From assembly GCA_017441525.1 (NCBI GenBank), contig JAFRXJ010000049.1:1-50469 (forward strand): 50,469 bases of DNA. Reading direction: 5' to 3'. A model generated the notes under the pieces. The model made no database searches and was not told the origin of the DNA. It saw only the letters and a list, made by a program, of their open reading frames with translations. Origin of the DNA: Acholeplasmatales bacterium. Its GTDB lineage: Bacteria > Bacillota_I > Bacilli_A > Acholeplasmatales > Anaeroplasmataceae. Positions within the stretch are counted from its first letter, which is position 1, and the number at the start of each line of letters is the position of its first letter. Shown here one piece after another: positions 22,730 through 32,504 of this stretch. Made by a program: the position numbers and the translations under genes.

Positions 22730-23965
22730 ATGGATAAAAAAGGTATTAAAAAGGTAGTATTAGCTTATTCAGGTGGATTAGATACATCAATTATTATTCC
22801 TTGGTTAAAGGAAAATTATGATAACTGTGAGGTTATCGCTGTATCTGGTAACGTAGGACAAGCTGATGAACTAGAAGGATTAGAAGAGAAGGCAATTAAG
22901 ACTGGTGCATCTAAATTATATGTTGAGGATTTAAATAAGGAATTCGTTGAAGATTTCATTTTCCCAACTGTTAAGGCTGGTGCTAAATATGAAAAATATT
23001 TATTAGGTACATCATTTGCAAGACCTATTATCGCAAAGAGAATTGCTGAAATCGCATTAAAGGAAGGCGCAGATGCAATTTGTCATGGTTGTACAGGTAA
23101 GGGTAACGACCAAGTAAGATTTGAATTAACTATTAAGGCATTCGCTCCTAACATGAAGATTATCGCTCCATGGAGAGAATGGAATATTAAATCAAGAGAT
23201 GAAGAAATTGATTATGCAGAGGCTCATAATATTCCTCTTCGTATTTCAAGAGAAACTAATTATTCTAAGGATAAGAACTTATGGCATTTATCTCATGAAG
23301 GTCTAGATCTTGAAGATCCAGCAAATGAGCCACAATACAATAAGCCAGGCTTCTTAGAGTTAGGTGTTTCTCCAGAACAAGCTCCTGATAAGCCTGAATA
23401 TGTAACAATTCATTTTGAAAAAGGTATTCCTACAGCTATCAATGGTAAGAAGATGTCAACTGTTGATTTAGTATGGGAATTAAATAAATTAGGTGGAAGA
23501 AATGGTATTGGTATTCTAGATATCGTTGAAAACCGTCTAGTTGGTATGAAGAGCCGTGGTGTTTATGAAACTCCAGGTGGAACTATTTTATATGAGGCTC
23601 ATGAATTATTAGAGTCTATTACATTAGATAAGGAAACAAGCCATTATAAAAAGCAAATTTCTGATAAGTTTGCAGATTTAGTTTACAATGGTCTTTGGTA
23701 TACTCCATTAAGAGAAGCTTTATCAGCATTCGTTGATAAGACTCAAGAGCATGTAACTGGTGATGTTAAATTAAAATTATATAAGGGTAACATCATCCCT
23801 GCAGGTATTACATCTCCTTGGACATTACATAATATGGATATCGCTTCATTCGATGATGATGGTGGAGCATATAACCAAGCAGATTCAGCAGGATTCATTA
23901 ACCTATTTGGACTTCCAGTAAAGGTTCAAGCATTAGTTAATGAAAAGAACAAGAATTTAAAATAA
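22730..23965 (+). CDS. argG: Argininosuccinate synthase
   Basis: Joins citrulline and aspartate using ATP, the penultimate step of arginine synthesis. The 411-residue protein has the N-type ATP pyrophosphatase motif AYSGGLDTS (13-21), [19 protein letters not shown] and the conserved later [23 protein letters not shown] precedes the ATG. It is the first gene after the T-box and is typical in length. The upstream strand reads [13 protein letters not shown] where many ArgG have AxxGDVGQ, a minor variation. Confidence 0.97.
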   Translation: MDKKGIKKVVLAYSGGLDTSIIIPWLKENYDNCEVIAVSGNVGQADELEGLEEKAIKTGASKLYVEDLNKEFVEDFIFPTVKAGAKYEKYLLGTSFARPIIAKRIAEIALKEGADAICHGCTGKGNDQVRFELTIKAFAPNMKIIAPWREWNIKSRDEEIDYAEAHNIPLRISRETNYSKDKNLWHLSHEGLDLEDPANEPQYNKPGFLELGVSPEQAPDKPEYVTIHFEKGIPTAINGKKMSTVDLVWELNKLGGRNGIGILDIVENRLVGMKSRGVYETPGGTILYEAHELLESITLDKETSHYKKQISDKFADLVYNGLWYTPLREALSAFVDKTQEHVTGDVKLKLYKGNIIPAGITSPWTLHNMDIASFDDDGGAYNQADSAGFINLFGLPVKVQALVNEKNKNLK

Positions 23966-23986
23966 TTAAAAAAGAAGGTGGACTTT

Positions 23987-25351
23987 ATGGCCAAGATGTG
24001 GGCAGGACGATTCCAAAAAGAAGAAAATAAAGATGTTAATGATTTCAACTCTTCTATATCATTTGATGGAAGAATGTTTGAAAGTGATATTACAGGCTCT
24101 ATTGCACATGCAACAATGCTTGGCCAAAAGGGTATCATCAGTAAGGCTGATTCTAGCCTTATATGTAAGACGCTAGCTGAGATATTAGCTGACATTAAGT
24201 CGGGTGATTTAAGCTTAGACCCTGAGGCTGAAGATATTCACATGTTTGTAGAGGCTGAGCTTACCAAGAGAATTGGTGAGGTAGGTAAGAGATTACATAC
24301 TTCAAGATCAAGAAATGATCAGGTAGCCTTAGATATAAGGATAGAATTAAAAAAGGATATTAATGAAATATTAGGATTAGCAAAGAATTTATTAGATGCA
24401 ATCTTAGATTTAGCAGAAAAGAATAAAGAAACAATTATGCCAGGTTATACTCATCTACAAAGAGCACAACCTATCACATATGCTAATTACTTATTAGCTT
24501 ATGCTTATATGCTAAAGAGAGATATTTCAAGATTTAATGACACATTAAAGAGAATGAATTATTCACCACTAGGTGCATGTGCCCTAGCAGGTACTACATA
24601 TCCAATTGATCGTAAGATGGTAGCTAAAGATTTAGGATTTGATGGTGTAGTAATGAATTCATTAGATGCAGTATCTGATCGTGATTCAGTTGTTGAACTT
24701 GCATCAGATATCAGTATTTGTATGATGCATCTATCAAGATTTTCAGAAGAAATAATTTTACATTGTAGCTGGGAATTTAAATTCATTGATCTAGATGATG
24801 CATATTCAACTGGATCATCTATTATGCCACAAAAGAAGAATCCTGATATTGCAGAACTTGTAAGAGGTAAAACAGGTAGAGTTTATGGTGATTTAATCAC
24901 ATTATTAACTATGCTAAAGGGACTACCACTTGCTTATAATAAGGATATGCAAGAAGATAAAGAAGCAATCTTTGATTCTGTAGATACTTTAAAGCAATGC
25001 TTAAAGATATTTACTCCAATGCTTGAAACTATTAAAGTAAATAAAGAAAATATGCGTAAGGCTGCAGCAAAAGGATTTATTAATGCTACAGATTTAGCTG
25101 ATTATTTAGTTAAAAAGGGAATGGCATTTAGAGATGCTTACAAGATTTCTGGAACAATAGTCGCTTATTGTATTGAAAATAATACAGTGCTTGAAGATGT
25201 ATCATTAGATGTTTATAAGAAATATTCTGATTTATTTGATAAAGATTTATATGATTATATTAATCTAGAAACATGTACATTCAAGAGAACAAGTCTTGGA
25301 GCTTCAGGTATTGAATCTGTAGAAGCACAGATTAAGGATTTAAGGAGCTAA
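23987..25351 (+). CDS. argH: Argininosuccinate lyase
   Basis: Splits argininosuccinate into arginine and fumarate. The 454-residue protein begins KMWAGRFQ and has the three family regions: TSRSRNDQVALD, PGYTHLQRAQP and the signature loop GSSIMPQKKNPD with the catalytic Ser at about 277. The ATG at 23987 is chosen over the GTG at 23978 because GAAGGTGG is placed correctly for it. It follows argG by 21 bp. Confidence 0.97.
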   Translation: MAKMWAGRFQKEENKDVNDFNSSISFDGRMFESDITGSIAHATMLGQKGIISKADSSLICKTLAEILADIKSGDLSLDPEAEDIHMFVEAELTKRIGEVGKRLHTSRSRNDQVALDIRIELKKDINEILGLAKNLLDAILDLAEKNKETIMPGYTHLQRAQPITYANYLLAYAYMLKRDISRFNDTLKRMNYSPLGACALAGTTYPIDRKMVAKDLGFDGVVMNSLDAVSDRDSVVELASDISICMMHLSRFSEEIILHCSWEFKFIDLDDAYSTGSSIMPQKKNPDIAELVRGKTGRVYGDLITLLTMLKGLPLAYNKDMQEDKEAIFDSVDTLKQCLKIFTPMLETIKVNKENMRKAAAKGFINATDLADYLVKKGMAFRDAYKISGTIVAYCIENNTVLEDVSLDVYKKYSDLFDKDLYDYINLETCTFKRTSLGASGIESVEAQIKDLRS

Positions 25352-25353
25352 TT

Positions 25354-26307
25354 ATGAAGTTTAAAATTTTTATTGATGGAAAAGAGGGTACTACTGGATT
25401 AAGAATCTTTGAAAGATTCCAATCTAGAGATGATATCGAATTAATTAATATATCTGAAGAATTAAGAAAAGACCCAGAGGAAAGAAGAAAATGCATTAAT
25501 GCATCAGATATTACTTTCTTATGCTTACCAGACCAAGCTGCAATTGAAGCAGTTGCATTATTAAATGCTGATAATAAGCATACAAAGATTATTGATGCTT
25601 CAACAGCACATAGAACAAATGAAACATTTGCTTATGGCTTCCCTGAGTTAGGACCTGAATTCTTAGAAAAGATTAAGAAGTCACAATTTGTTGCAACACC
25701 AGGATGCTATGCATCAGGATTTATTTCAATAGTATATCCACTTGTTAAATTAGGTATTGCATCAAATGAATATCCATTCTCTGCAAATGCAATTTCTGGT
25801 TATTCAGGTGCTGGTAAGAAAGGTATTGCTCAATATGAGGATTCTAATAGAGCAGCTGAATTTGAAGCACCAAGATTATATGCAATGGCTCAAATGCATA
25901 AGCACTTAAAGGAAATGCAATATTTCCCTAAGCTAAAGGAAAAGCCTTTATTTAATCCATATGTATGTGATTTTATTCAAGGTATGTTAGTAACAATTCC
26001 TTTATATGCTGACAGATTAAATAAAAAATATACACCAGCTGAAATTAGAGAAGAATTAGCTAATTTCTATAAGAATCAAGATTTCGTAAGAGTAATGCCT
26101 TATGATGAAAAAGGTACTGAATCAGGATTCTTATCAGCTAATCATTTAGCAGGTAAAGATTTCTTAGAGATTTATGTGTCTGGAAATGAAGAAAGAATTA
26201 ATATTACTGCATGTCTAGATAACCTTGGTAAGGGTGCATCTGGTGCCGCGGTTGAATGTATGAATATTATGCTTGGTCTAGACCCTAAGAAGGGCTTAGT
26301 TCTATAA
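25354..26307 (+). CDS. argC: N-acetyl-gamma-glutamyl-phosphate reductase, short type 2 form
   Basis: NADPH-dependent reduction of N-acetylglutamyl phosphate to the semialdehyde. The 317-residue protein opens KIFIDGKEGTTGLRI instead of the usual GASGYTG Rossmann motif, then LCLPD, DASTAHR, the catalytic Cys in ATPGCYASG (C118) and AISGYSGAGKK. This is the shorter type 2 ArgC (TIGR01851 kind) best known from Proteobacteria. Only 2 bp separate it from argH; its ribosome site lies in the argH end. Confidence 0.94.
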   Translation: MKFKIFIDGKEGTTGLRIFERFQSRDDIELINISEELRKDPEERRKCINASDITFLCLPDQAAIEAVALLNADNKHTKIIDASTAHRTNETFAYGFPELGPEFLEKIKKSQFVATPGCYASGFISIVYPLVKLGIASNEYPFSANAISGYSGAGKKGIAQYEDSNRAAEFEAPRLYAMAQMHKHLKEMQYFPKLKEKPLFNPYVCDFIQGMLVTIPLYADRLNKKYTPAEIREELANFYKNQDFVRVMPYDEKGTESGFLSANHLAGKDFLEIYVSGNEERINITACLDNLGKGASGAAVECMNIMLGLDPKKGLVL

Positions 26308-26319
26308 GGAGTAATTATT

Positions 26320-27546
26320 ATGATTAAAGAAATTGAAAATGGAGTTGTTGCTCCAAAGGGATTTACGGCTAATGGTATCCATGCTGGAATTCGTGATAAT
26401 AAAGATAAAATTGATTTAGCTTTAATATTATCAGAAAAGGTTGGTAATGCTGCAGCAGTATATACTACAAATAAAGTAAAGGGAGCTCCAATTTATGTTA
26501 CTATTAGTAATATTAATGATGGCAAAGCTCAAGCTATGATTTGTAATAGTGGAAACGCAAATACATGTAATGCTGATGGTGTTGAAATTGCAACTAAAAC
26601 ATGCAAAATATTAGCTAAATATGCAAATATTAAGGCTAACGATGTTATTGTTGCTTCAACAGGAGTAATCGGCATGCCAATGTCTATTAAGCCTTTTGAA
26701 ACAGGTATTCCTGCAATTTTAAAAGGAATGGGAAATAAAAAGGAAAATGCTGAATTGGCATGTAAAGGTATTATGACAACTGATACAGTTATGAAAATGG
26801 TAGCTGTTGAATTTGAAATTAATGGAAAGACTTGTAAGATTGGTGCAATGACTAAGGGTGCTGGTATGATAGCTCCTAATATGGCTACAATGCTATGTTT
26901 CATTACAACTGATACTAATATTTCAGCAAAATGCTTAAATAGCGCATTAAAGGAAGCAGTTAGTGATTCATTTAATATGTTATCAGTTGATGGTGATACA
27001 TCTACAAATGATACATGCTCAATTATTGCTAACGGCTTAGCTGGAAATGATTTAATTGATGATACTAGTTCAAATGAATATAAAGCATTCGTTGAAGCAT
27101 TAAAATATGTAACTATCAATTTAGCTAAGAGAATGGCTAAAGATGGTGAAGGAGCATCACACTTAATCGTTTGTCATGTTACAAACGCTAAAACAACTAA
27201 GGATGCAAAAATCGTTGCAAAATCAGTTATTAATTCTAGCTTATTAAAGGCAGCAATCTTTGGTGCTGATGCTAACTGGGGTCGTGTACTTTGTGCAATT
27301 GGTTATGCTAATGCTGATGTAGATGTATTCAAGGTTGATATGGCATTTAAATCAGCTAAAGGTGTTGTAGAAACATGTAAGAATGGTGCTGGTATTCCTT
27401 TCTCTGAGGAAAAGGCTAAAGAAGTATTATTAGAAGATGAAGTAACAATTGAGATTAATCTTAATGATGGAAAAGGAGAAGCTGCTGCCTTTGGTTGTGA
27501 TTTAACATATGATTATGTTAAGATCAATGGCGATTATAGAAGCTAA
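26320..27546 (+). CDS. argJ: Glutamate N-acetyltransferase / amino-acid acetyltransferase ArgJ
   Basis: Recycles the acetyl group from N-acetylornithine to glutamate. It is made as one chain that self-cleaves before the nucleophilic Thr in PNMATML (T190), here kept intact, giving alpha (1-189) and beta chains. Other hallmarks are CNSGNANTC, VASTGVIG, the oxyanion TTG-equivalent region and GADANWGRVLCAIGYA near the C-terminus. Length 408 is normal. With ArgJ present, no argE is needed; whether it also uses acetyl-CoA cannot be seen. AAGGAG precedes the ATG. Confidence 0.96.
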   Translation: MIKEIENGVVAPKGFTANGIHAGIRDNKDKIDLALILSEKVGNAAAVYTTNKVKGAPIYVTISNINDGKAQAMICNSGNANTCNADGVEIATKTCKILAKYANIKANDVIVASTGVIGMPMSIKPFETGIPAILKGMGNKKENAELACKGIMTTDTVMKMVAVEFEINGKTCKIGAMTKGAGMIAPNMATMLCFITTDTNISAKCLNSALKEAVSDSFNMLSVDGDTSTNDTCSIIANGLAGNDLIDDTSSNEYKAFVEALKYVTINLAKRMAKDGEGASHLIVCHVTNAKTTKDAKIVAKSVINSSLLKAAIFGADANWGRVLCAIGYANADVDVFKVDMAFKSAKGVVETCKNGAGIPFSEEKAKEVLLEDEVTIEINLNDGKGEAAAFGCDLTYDYVKINGDYRS

Positions 27547-27548
27547 AA

Positions 27549-28403
27549 ATGACTATGGTAAATTTAGAAGAAAGAGCAAAAATCTTATCAGAAGCATTAC
27601 CTTATATACTAAAATATAAGGATAAGATAATTGTCATTAAATATGGCGGAAACGCAATGGTTGATGAAACATTAAAACAACTTGTAATGGAAGATGTAGT
27701 AATGCTAAATTCTTTAGGTATGAAGGTTGTTTTAGTTCATGGTGGTGGACCCGAAATTTCTAAGGGCTTAAAGGCAATTGGAAAAGAAACTCAATTCATT
27801 AATGGTCTACGTGTTACTGATGAAGAAACTATTGATGTTGTAACTGAAGTATTAGCTGGTAAGGTTAATAAGAATTTAGTTAAGCAATTAAATTTAGCTG
27901 GTGGACATGCAGTTGGTCTATCAGGATTAGATGATAATTTAATTGAAGCATCTCAAATCAATAAAGAATTAGGATTTGTTGGTAAGATTAAAGCAGTAAA
28001 TACTGATGTTATCCTAGATATGTTAGATATGGGATATATTCCTGTAATCTCAACTATTGGTTCTGATGATAAAGGAAATATTTATAATATTAACGCAGAT
28101 ACAGCTGCAGCAAGAATTGCTGGAGAATTAAATGCTGAAAAGTTTATTGCTATGACTGATATTAAGGGTGTATTAAGAGATAAGAACGATCCTACATCTT
28201 TAATGAAGACAATCAATGTATCTGAGCTTAAGCAATTAGAAATGGCAGGAATTATCGATGGTGGTATGATACCAAAGGTACAATGCTGTGTTGAAGCTAT
28301 TAGAAGAGGCGTTAATAACGTTGTTATTATTGATGGTAGAGTTCCTCACTCAATATTAATTGAAGTATTAACAGACGAAGGCGTAGGAACACAATTTAAG
28401 TAG
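27549..28403 (+). CDS. argB: Acetylglutamate kinase
   Basis: Phosphorylates N-acetylglutamate, usually the feedback-controlled step. The 284-residue protein has IVIKYGGNAM, LVHGGGPEIS, GLRVTD, the NINADTAAARIA nucleotide loop and GGMIPKV. The ribosome site before the ATG at 27549 is weak (only 2 bp after argJ stop), so translation may rely on coupling; an in-frame ATG two codons on is an alternative start. An extended N-terminal helix used for arginine inhibition in hexameric enzymes is suggested by VNLEERAKILSEALPYI. Confidence 0.96.
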   Translation: MTMVNLEERAKILSEALPYILKYKDKIIVIKYGGNAMVDETLKQLVMEDVVMLNSLGMKVVLVHGGGPEISKGLKAIGKETQFINGLRVTDEETIDVVTEVLAGKVNKNLVKQLNLAGGHAVGLSGLDDNLIEASQINKELGFVGKIKAVNTDVILDMLDMGYIPVISTIGSDDKGNIYNINADTAAARIAGELNAEKFIAMTDIKGVLRDKNDPTSLMKTINVSELKQLEMAGIIDGGMIPKVQCCVEAIRRGVNNVVIIDGRVPHSILIEVLTDEGVGTQFK

Positions 28404-28418
28404 AAAGAAGGTGTTTTT

Positions 28419-29594
28419 ATGAGTCAAATTATTTTTGATGATAATGAAAACATATTAAATACATATAAAAGATTTAATGTAGTATTAACTGGTGGTAAAG
28501 GCTCTACATTAATTGATGAAAATGGTAAGAAATATATTGATTTCAATTCAGGTATTGGAACTAATATATTTGGTATTTGTGATGATGAATGGACTAAAGC
28601 TGTTTGTTCTCAAGCAACTAAAATCCAACATACATCAAACCTATATTATAGTGAGCCACAAGTTAAGGTTGCAAGGCTTTTATGTGAAAAGACAGGAATG
28701 AAGAAAGTATTCTTTTCAAATTCTGGAGCTGAATCTAATGAATGTGCTATTAAAACAGCAAGAAAATATTCATTTGATAAATATGGTGAAGGAAGATATG
28801 AAATTATTACATTAATTAACTCATTCCACGGTAGAACAATCGCTACATTATCTGCAACAGGACAAGATGTATTCCATCAATTTTTCTTCCCATTTGTAGA
28901 TGGATTCAAATATGCACCAGCAAATGATATTGAAGCACTAAAGAGCTTAATATCTAATAAGACTTGTGCAATTATGATTGAAACAGTACAAGGTGAAGGT
29001 GGAGTTAACGCACTTAACCCTGAATATATCAAGTTCATTGCTGATGTATGTAAAGAAAAAGATATCTTATTTATCGTTGATGAAGTTCAAACAGGAAACG
29101 GTAGAACAGGATATTTATATAGCTATATGGAATATGGTGTAAAGCCAGATATCGTTACTACAGCTAAGGGTCTTGCAGGAGGTTTACCATTTGGAGCTAT
29201 TTTATTTGGTGAAAAGACTGAAAAGACATTAAGCTATGGTCAACATGGTACAACTTTTGGTGGAAACCCAATTTGTGCCGCTGCTGCGTATTCTGTATTA
29301 ACTCGTATTGATGATAAATTATTAAATCATGTAAAAGAAATGCGTAAGCTAATCGAGACTAAGCTTATTGGCAAAGAAGGAATCAAATCTATTTCTGGTA
29401 AAGGATTAATGGTAGGAATAGAACTTGATGAAAAATATAAGGCTTCAGAAGTTGTTGCTAAAGGTATTGAAAATGGTGTTATTATGCTAACAGCTAAAAC
29501 TAAAGTAAGATTATTACCACCATTAAATATCTCAAAAGAAGATTTAACTAAGGGCCTTGACCTACTTTTAAAGAGTATGGAGGATTTAAAATAA
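28419..29594 (+). CDS. argD: Acetylornithine aminotransferase
   Basis: PLP enzyme turning N-acetylglutamate semialdehyde into N-acetylornithine. The 391-residue class III aminotransferase has YIDFNSGIGTNIFG, FFSNSGAESNECAIK, SFHGRT, FIVDEVQTGNGRTG and the PLP lysine in TTAKGLAGG (K250). AAAGGTG precedes the ATG. Its stop overlaps the argF start (TAATG). Confidence 0.95.
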   Translation: MSQIIFDDNENILNTYKRFNVVLTGGKGSTLIDENGKKYIDFNSGIGTNIFGICDDEWTKAVCSQATKIQHTSNLYYSEPQVKVARLLCEKTGMKKVFFSNSGAESNECAIKTARKYSFDKYGEGRYEIITLINSFHGRTIATLSATGQDVFHQFFFPFVDGFKYAPANDIEALKSLISNKTCAIMIETVQGEGGVNALNPEYIKFIADVCKEKDILFIVDEVQTGNGRTGYLYSYMEYGVKPDIVTTAKGLAGGLPFGAILFGEKTEKTLSYGQHGTTFGGNPICAAAAYSVLTRIDDKLLNHVKEMRKLIETKLIGKEGIKSISGKGLMVGIELDEKYKASEVVAKGIENGVIMLTAKTKVRLLPPLNISKEDLTKGLDLLLKSMEDLK

Positions 29595-30505
29595 TGAAAC
29601 ATTTATTAACATTAGAACAATTATCAAAAGAAGAAATCTTAGAAATTTTAAATCTAGCAGATCAATTAAAATTTCAAAGAAATAATAATATTGAACATCA
29701 TCTATTAAAGGGTAAAACTCTTGGTATGGTTTTCCAAAAATCATCTACACGTACAAGAGTATCATTCGAAGTAGGTATGTATGAGCTTGGTGGATATGCA
29801 TTATTCTTATCTTCAAGAGATCTTCAAATTGGTCGTGGTGAGCCAGTAGAGGATACTGCAAGAGTATTATCACGCTACCTAGATGGTATTATGATTAGAA
29901 CATATAAGCAATCTGAGGTTGAAGACTTAGCTAAATATGGTTCAATTCCTGTAATTAACGCTTTAACAGATTATTGCCATCCATGCCAAGTGCTAGCTGA
30001 CTTAATGACAATAAGAGAATTTAAGGGTGGATTTGACGGCTTAAAGGCTACATTCATTGGTGATGGCTTCAATATGGCTAACTCAATTATTGTTGGATGC
30101 TTAAAATTAGGTATGAGAGTATCAATTGCTTCACCTAAGGGTTATGAAATTTGTGAGCATATTCAAGAATTCGCAAAACAATATCCAGGTATGTTTGAAA
30201 TGACAAATGATCCAATGGTTGCTGCTAAGGGTGCAGACGTAGTATTCACTGATGTTTGGGCATCAATGGGTGAAGAACAAGAAGCTGAAGTAAGAAGAAA
30301 AGCATTTGAAGGAAAGTACCAAGTTAATGAAGAATTAATGGCTGTATGTAATGAAGGCTGTATGGTTCAACATTGTCTTCCAGCACATCGTGGAGAAGAA
30401 ATTACTGCAGATGTATTTGAAGCTCACGCAAATGAAATCTTTGAAGAAGCTGAAAATAGATTACATGCTCAAAAGGCTGTAATGGTTAAATTAATGAAAG
30501 ATTAA
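29594..30505 (+). CDS. argF: Ornithine carbamoyltransferase
   Basis: Makes citrulline from ornithine and carbamoyl phosphate. The 303-residue protein carries the carbamoyl-phosphate motif KSSTRTRVSFE (S51-R55), the ornithine-side HCLPAHRGEE (H260-P263) and the central CHPCQVLADLMTI (HPCQ). It is the last gene of the arginine operon and is translationally coupled to argD. The anabolic role follows from the operon; no carAB or arcA is in the window. Confidence 0.97.
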   Translation: MKHLLTLEQLSKEEILEILNLADQLKFQRNNNIEHHLLKGKTLGMVFQKSSTRTRVSFEVGMYELGGYALFLSSRDLQIGRGEPVEDTARVLSRYLDGIMIRTYKQSEVEDLAKYGSIPVINALTDYCHPCQVLADLMTIREFKGGFDGLKATFIGDGFNMANSIIVGCLKLGMRVSIASPKGYEICEHIQEFAKQYPGMFEMTNDPMVAAKGADVVFTDVWASMGEEQEAEVRRKAFEGKYQVNEELMAVCNEGCMVQHCLPAHRGEEITADVFEAHANEIFEEAENRLHAQKAVMVKLMKD

Positions 30506-30511
30506 TAAATT

Positions 30512-30556
30512 AAGTCCACTTTTGTTGGTTACACAACATTTGTGGACTTTTTTGTT
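30512..30556 (+). terminator. Terminator of the arginine operon
   Basis: AAGTCCAC (30512-30519) pairs with GTGGACTT (30542-30549); within it TGTTG pairs with CAACA. A T run follows. Confidence 0.9.
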
Positions 30557-30601
30557 ATATTATTCTATAATATATGTGTTAGTTTTAGTGGGGAGTAATA
30601 T

Positions 30602-31741
30602 ATGAAAAAAATATTGGGAGTATTAGTTATTTTTTTGTCTATATTCATATTAGCATCTTGTAGGCCTAATACATCATATAAGAAATTAAGTAAAGTGGAA
30701 ACTGAAATAGAAGAAAGATATATTTCTTTCGGTAGCGATGGAATAGTAGTAGATGGAGATTATAAAAAGTTTACATACGAGAATATTTTTGCTGCTGGTG
30801 CCAAAGGTGTATCTGAAGCTAAAAAGTATGAAGACCACCTTAGTATGATGACGATATATGATAATTGCCTTTATCATACTAAATATTATTTCAATGATGA
30901 TACATTGATAAAAAACGACTATAAATTTAAAAATGGCGGAGAATATGAACATTATTTATATAATGATGAAATTGTGATTCTTAATATTGGTGATAATTAT
31001 ATTGATACAGTTTATATAATTGACGATGATTTTAATGTTAAATCTCAAATGTTGACTTATTCTAATGGTATTAATACAAAAGTTATTGAAAGTGAATATG
31101 GTGTTGTTTTTAAAGAGAAAATTTATGATGATAATGACCAAACAGATTATTTGGATGAATTAATCATATATAGGAATAATGAGTTTAAATTTATAAAGAT
31201 GGATAATCCAATCGTTTATGGTCCAAAAGAACATTATTCATCATCAGTTGTTGATAATTATTATGTTGAATATTTTTCTAATTCTAAAATATCATTTATT
31301 TATAATTTAGATACGAATGAAGTTTTATATAATTGTCGCTATGACGATGGTATTCATTATAATTACGATAAAGATTTATACTCATATATAGTAGAATCTT
31401 TAAAAGCATCTAAAGAAACTATAGATAAAGAATCAGCTTATTACACTACAGATAAAAATGTTAAAAATAATAAAAATTTTGATAAAATTATAAAATCATA
31501 TTGTTCTAGTGCAATAGTTGTTGGTTGGCATTGGCATTATAATGATGGAACATATGATTATACAATTGTTAATATAGGCTTTGATGTATCATATTGGCCA
31601 TGGCTTTTACGTGGTGATACTGATACTAAAGAATTAGAGGCAAAATTTATATTTAGATATGATGAAGAAAAAGATGAATTTTTATATGCTGGATATTCAA
31701 TGGGTACATTATGGTATTATTTTAATATAGATGTTAAATAA
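30602..31741 (+). CDS. Lipoprotein of unknown function
   Basis: The 379-residue protein has a signal peptide ending LASC with the lipidated Cys at residue 20, so it is anchored outside the membrane. The mature part is rich in Tyr, Asp and Asn and reads like beta-strands joined by acidic turns (for example TIYDNCLYHTKYYFNDD and YIDTVYIIDDDFN), possibly a repeat or propeller-like fold. Near the end is an aromatic stretch, VVGWHWHYNDGTYDY. I do not recognise the family. GGGGAG precedes the ATG; no partner gene is obvious, since the next gene starts 29 bp on but is metabolic. Confidence 0.75.
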   Translation: MKKILGVLVIFLSIFILASCRPNTSYKKLSKVETEIEERYISFGSDGIVVDGDYKKFTYENIFAAGAKGVSEAKKYEDHLSMMTIYDNCLYHTKYYFNDDTLIKNDYKFKNGGEYEHYLYNDEIVILNIGDNYIDTVYIIDDDFNVKSQMLTYSNGINTKVIESEYGVVFKEKIYDDNDQTDYLDELIIYRNNEFKFIKMDNPIVYGPKEHYSSSVVDNYYVEYFSNSKISFIYNLDTNEVLYNCRYDDGIHYNYDKDLYSYIVESLKASKETIDKESAYYTTDKNVKNNKNFDKIIKSYCSSAIVVGWHWHYNDGTYDYTIVNIGFDVSYWPWLLRGDTDTKELEAKFIFRYDEEKDEFLYAGYSMGTLWYYFNIDVK

Positions 31742-31770
31742 AAATATTAATTAAAAATGAGGTTATATTT

Positions 31771-32502
31771 ATGGCAGTAATGTATAAAAGCATTAATTAT
31801 AATGTTCGCGAGAGAGACGTAAATTTAAATGATCAAATAAGACCAGCTACAGTCTTAGATTATTTCCAAGATGTGGCGGGAATTCACGCTACAGAATTAG
31901 GTCTTGGCTATGAGCCAATGATTAAAATGAATTTATTCTGGGTTATTTTATATGTAACATTTGATGTAGTAGGAGAAATGCCTTCATTTGGTCAAACAAT
32001 TAAAATTAATACTTGGCCTAAATCACAAACAAGATTAGAGGCTGAACGTGAATATGAAATAAGAGATGCTAATGATAATTTATTAATTAAAGGTATTTCT
32101 AATTGGTGTTTAATTAATAGTGAAACTAGAAGATTAGAAAAGGCTGATAAATTAGTATTCCCTGGTGAATATTATGATAAGACTAATTATGAAGGAAAAT
32201 GTAAGAGAAGATTAGGTCTACAGCCAACTAATATTACAGCTGAATATAATTATAAGGTTCATTTAACAGACCTAGATCATAACCTTCATTTAAATAATGC
32301 TAGATATCTAGATATTGTTTATAATATGTTTGTTGAAAATGGTAAAAAGAAATATAAAAAATGTGAAATAGCTTTTATTTCAGAAGCTAGATTAAATGAT
32401 ATTATTAACGTTAAATATTTTAAGGTAGACAATAAAGATTGTTACCAAGGATTTGTTAATGGAGATTTATCATTTGAAGTAGTACTTGAAGTGGAGGAAT
32501 AA
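31771..32502 (+). CDS. Acyl-ACP thioesterase
   Basis: Releases fatty acids from acyl carrier protein; double hot-dog fold of the plant FatA/bacterial TE (PF01643) family. The 243-residue protein starts YNVRERDVNLNDQIRPATVLDYFQD (in part), with the first hot-dog, then INTWPKSQTRLEAEREYEI, and the second hot-dog with the catalytic-site motif DLDHNLHLNNARYLDIV. GAGGT precedes the ATG. Likely used to tune membrane lipid or free acid pools; the window also holds DegV and two PlsC-like proteins. Confidence 0.9.
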   Translation: MAVMYKSINYNVRERDVNLNDQIRPATVLDYFQDVAGIHATELGLGYEPMIKMNLFWVILYVTFDVVGEMPSFGQTIKINTWPKSQTRLEAEREYEIRDANDNLLIKGISNWCLINSETRRLEKADKLVFPGEYYDKTNYEGKCKRRLGLQPTNITAEYNYKVHLTDLDHNLHLNNARYLDIVYNMFVENGKKKYKKCEIAFISEARLNDIINVKYFKVDNKDCYQGFVNGDLSFEVVLEVEE

Positions 32503-32504
32503 TA

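Noticed and set aside
26529..27119. 196-codon minus-strand frame inside argJ
   Set aside because: Antisense to an intact ArgJ with all motifs; no ribosome site.
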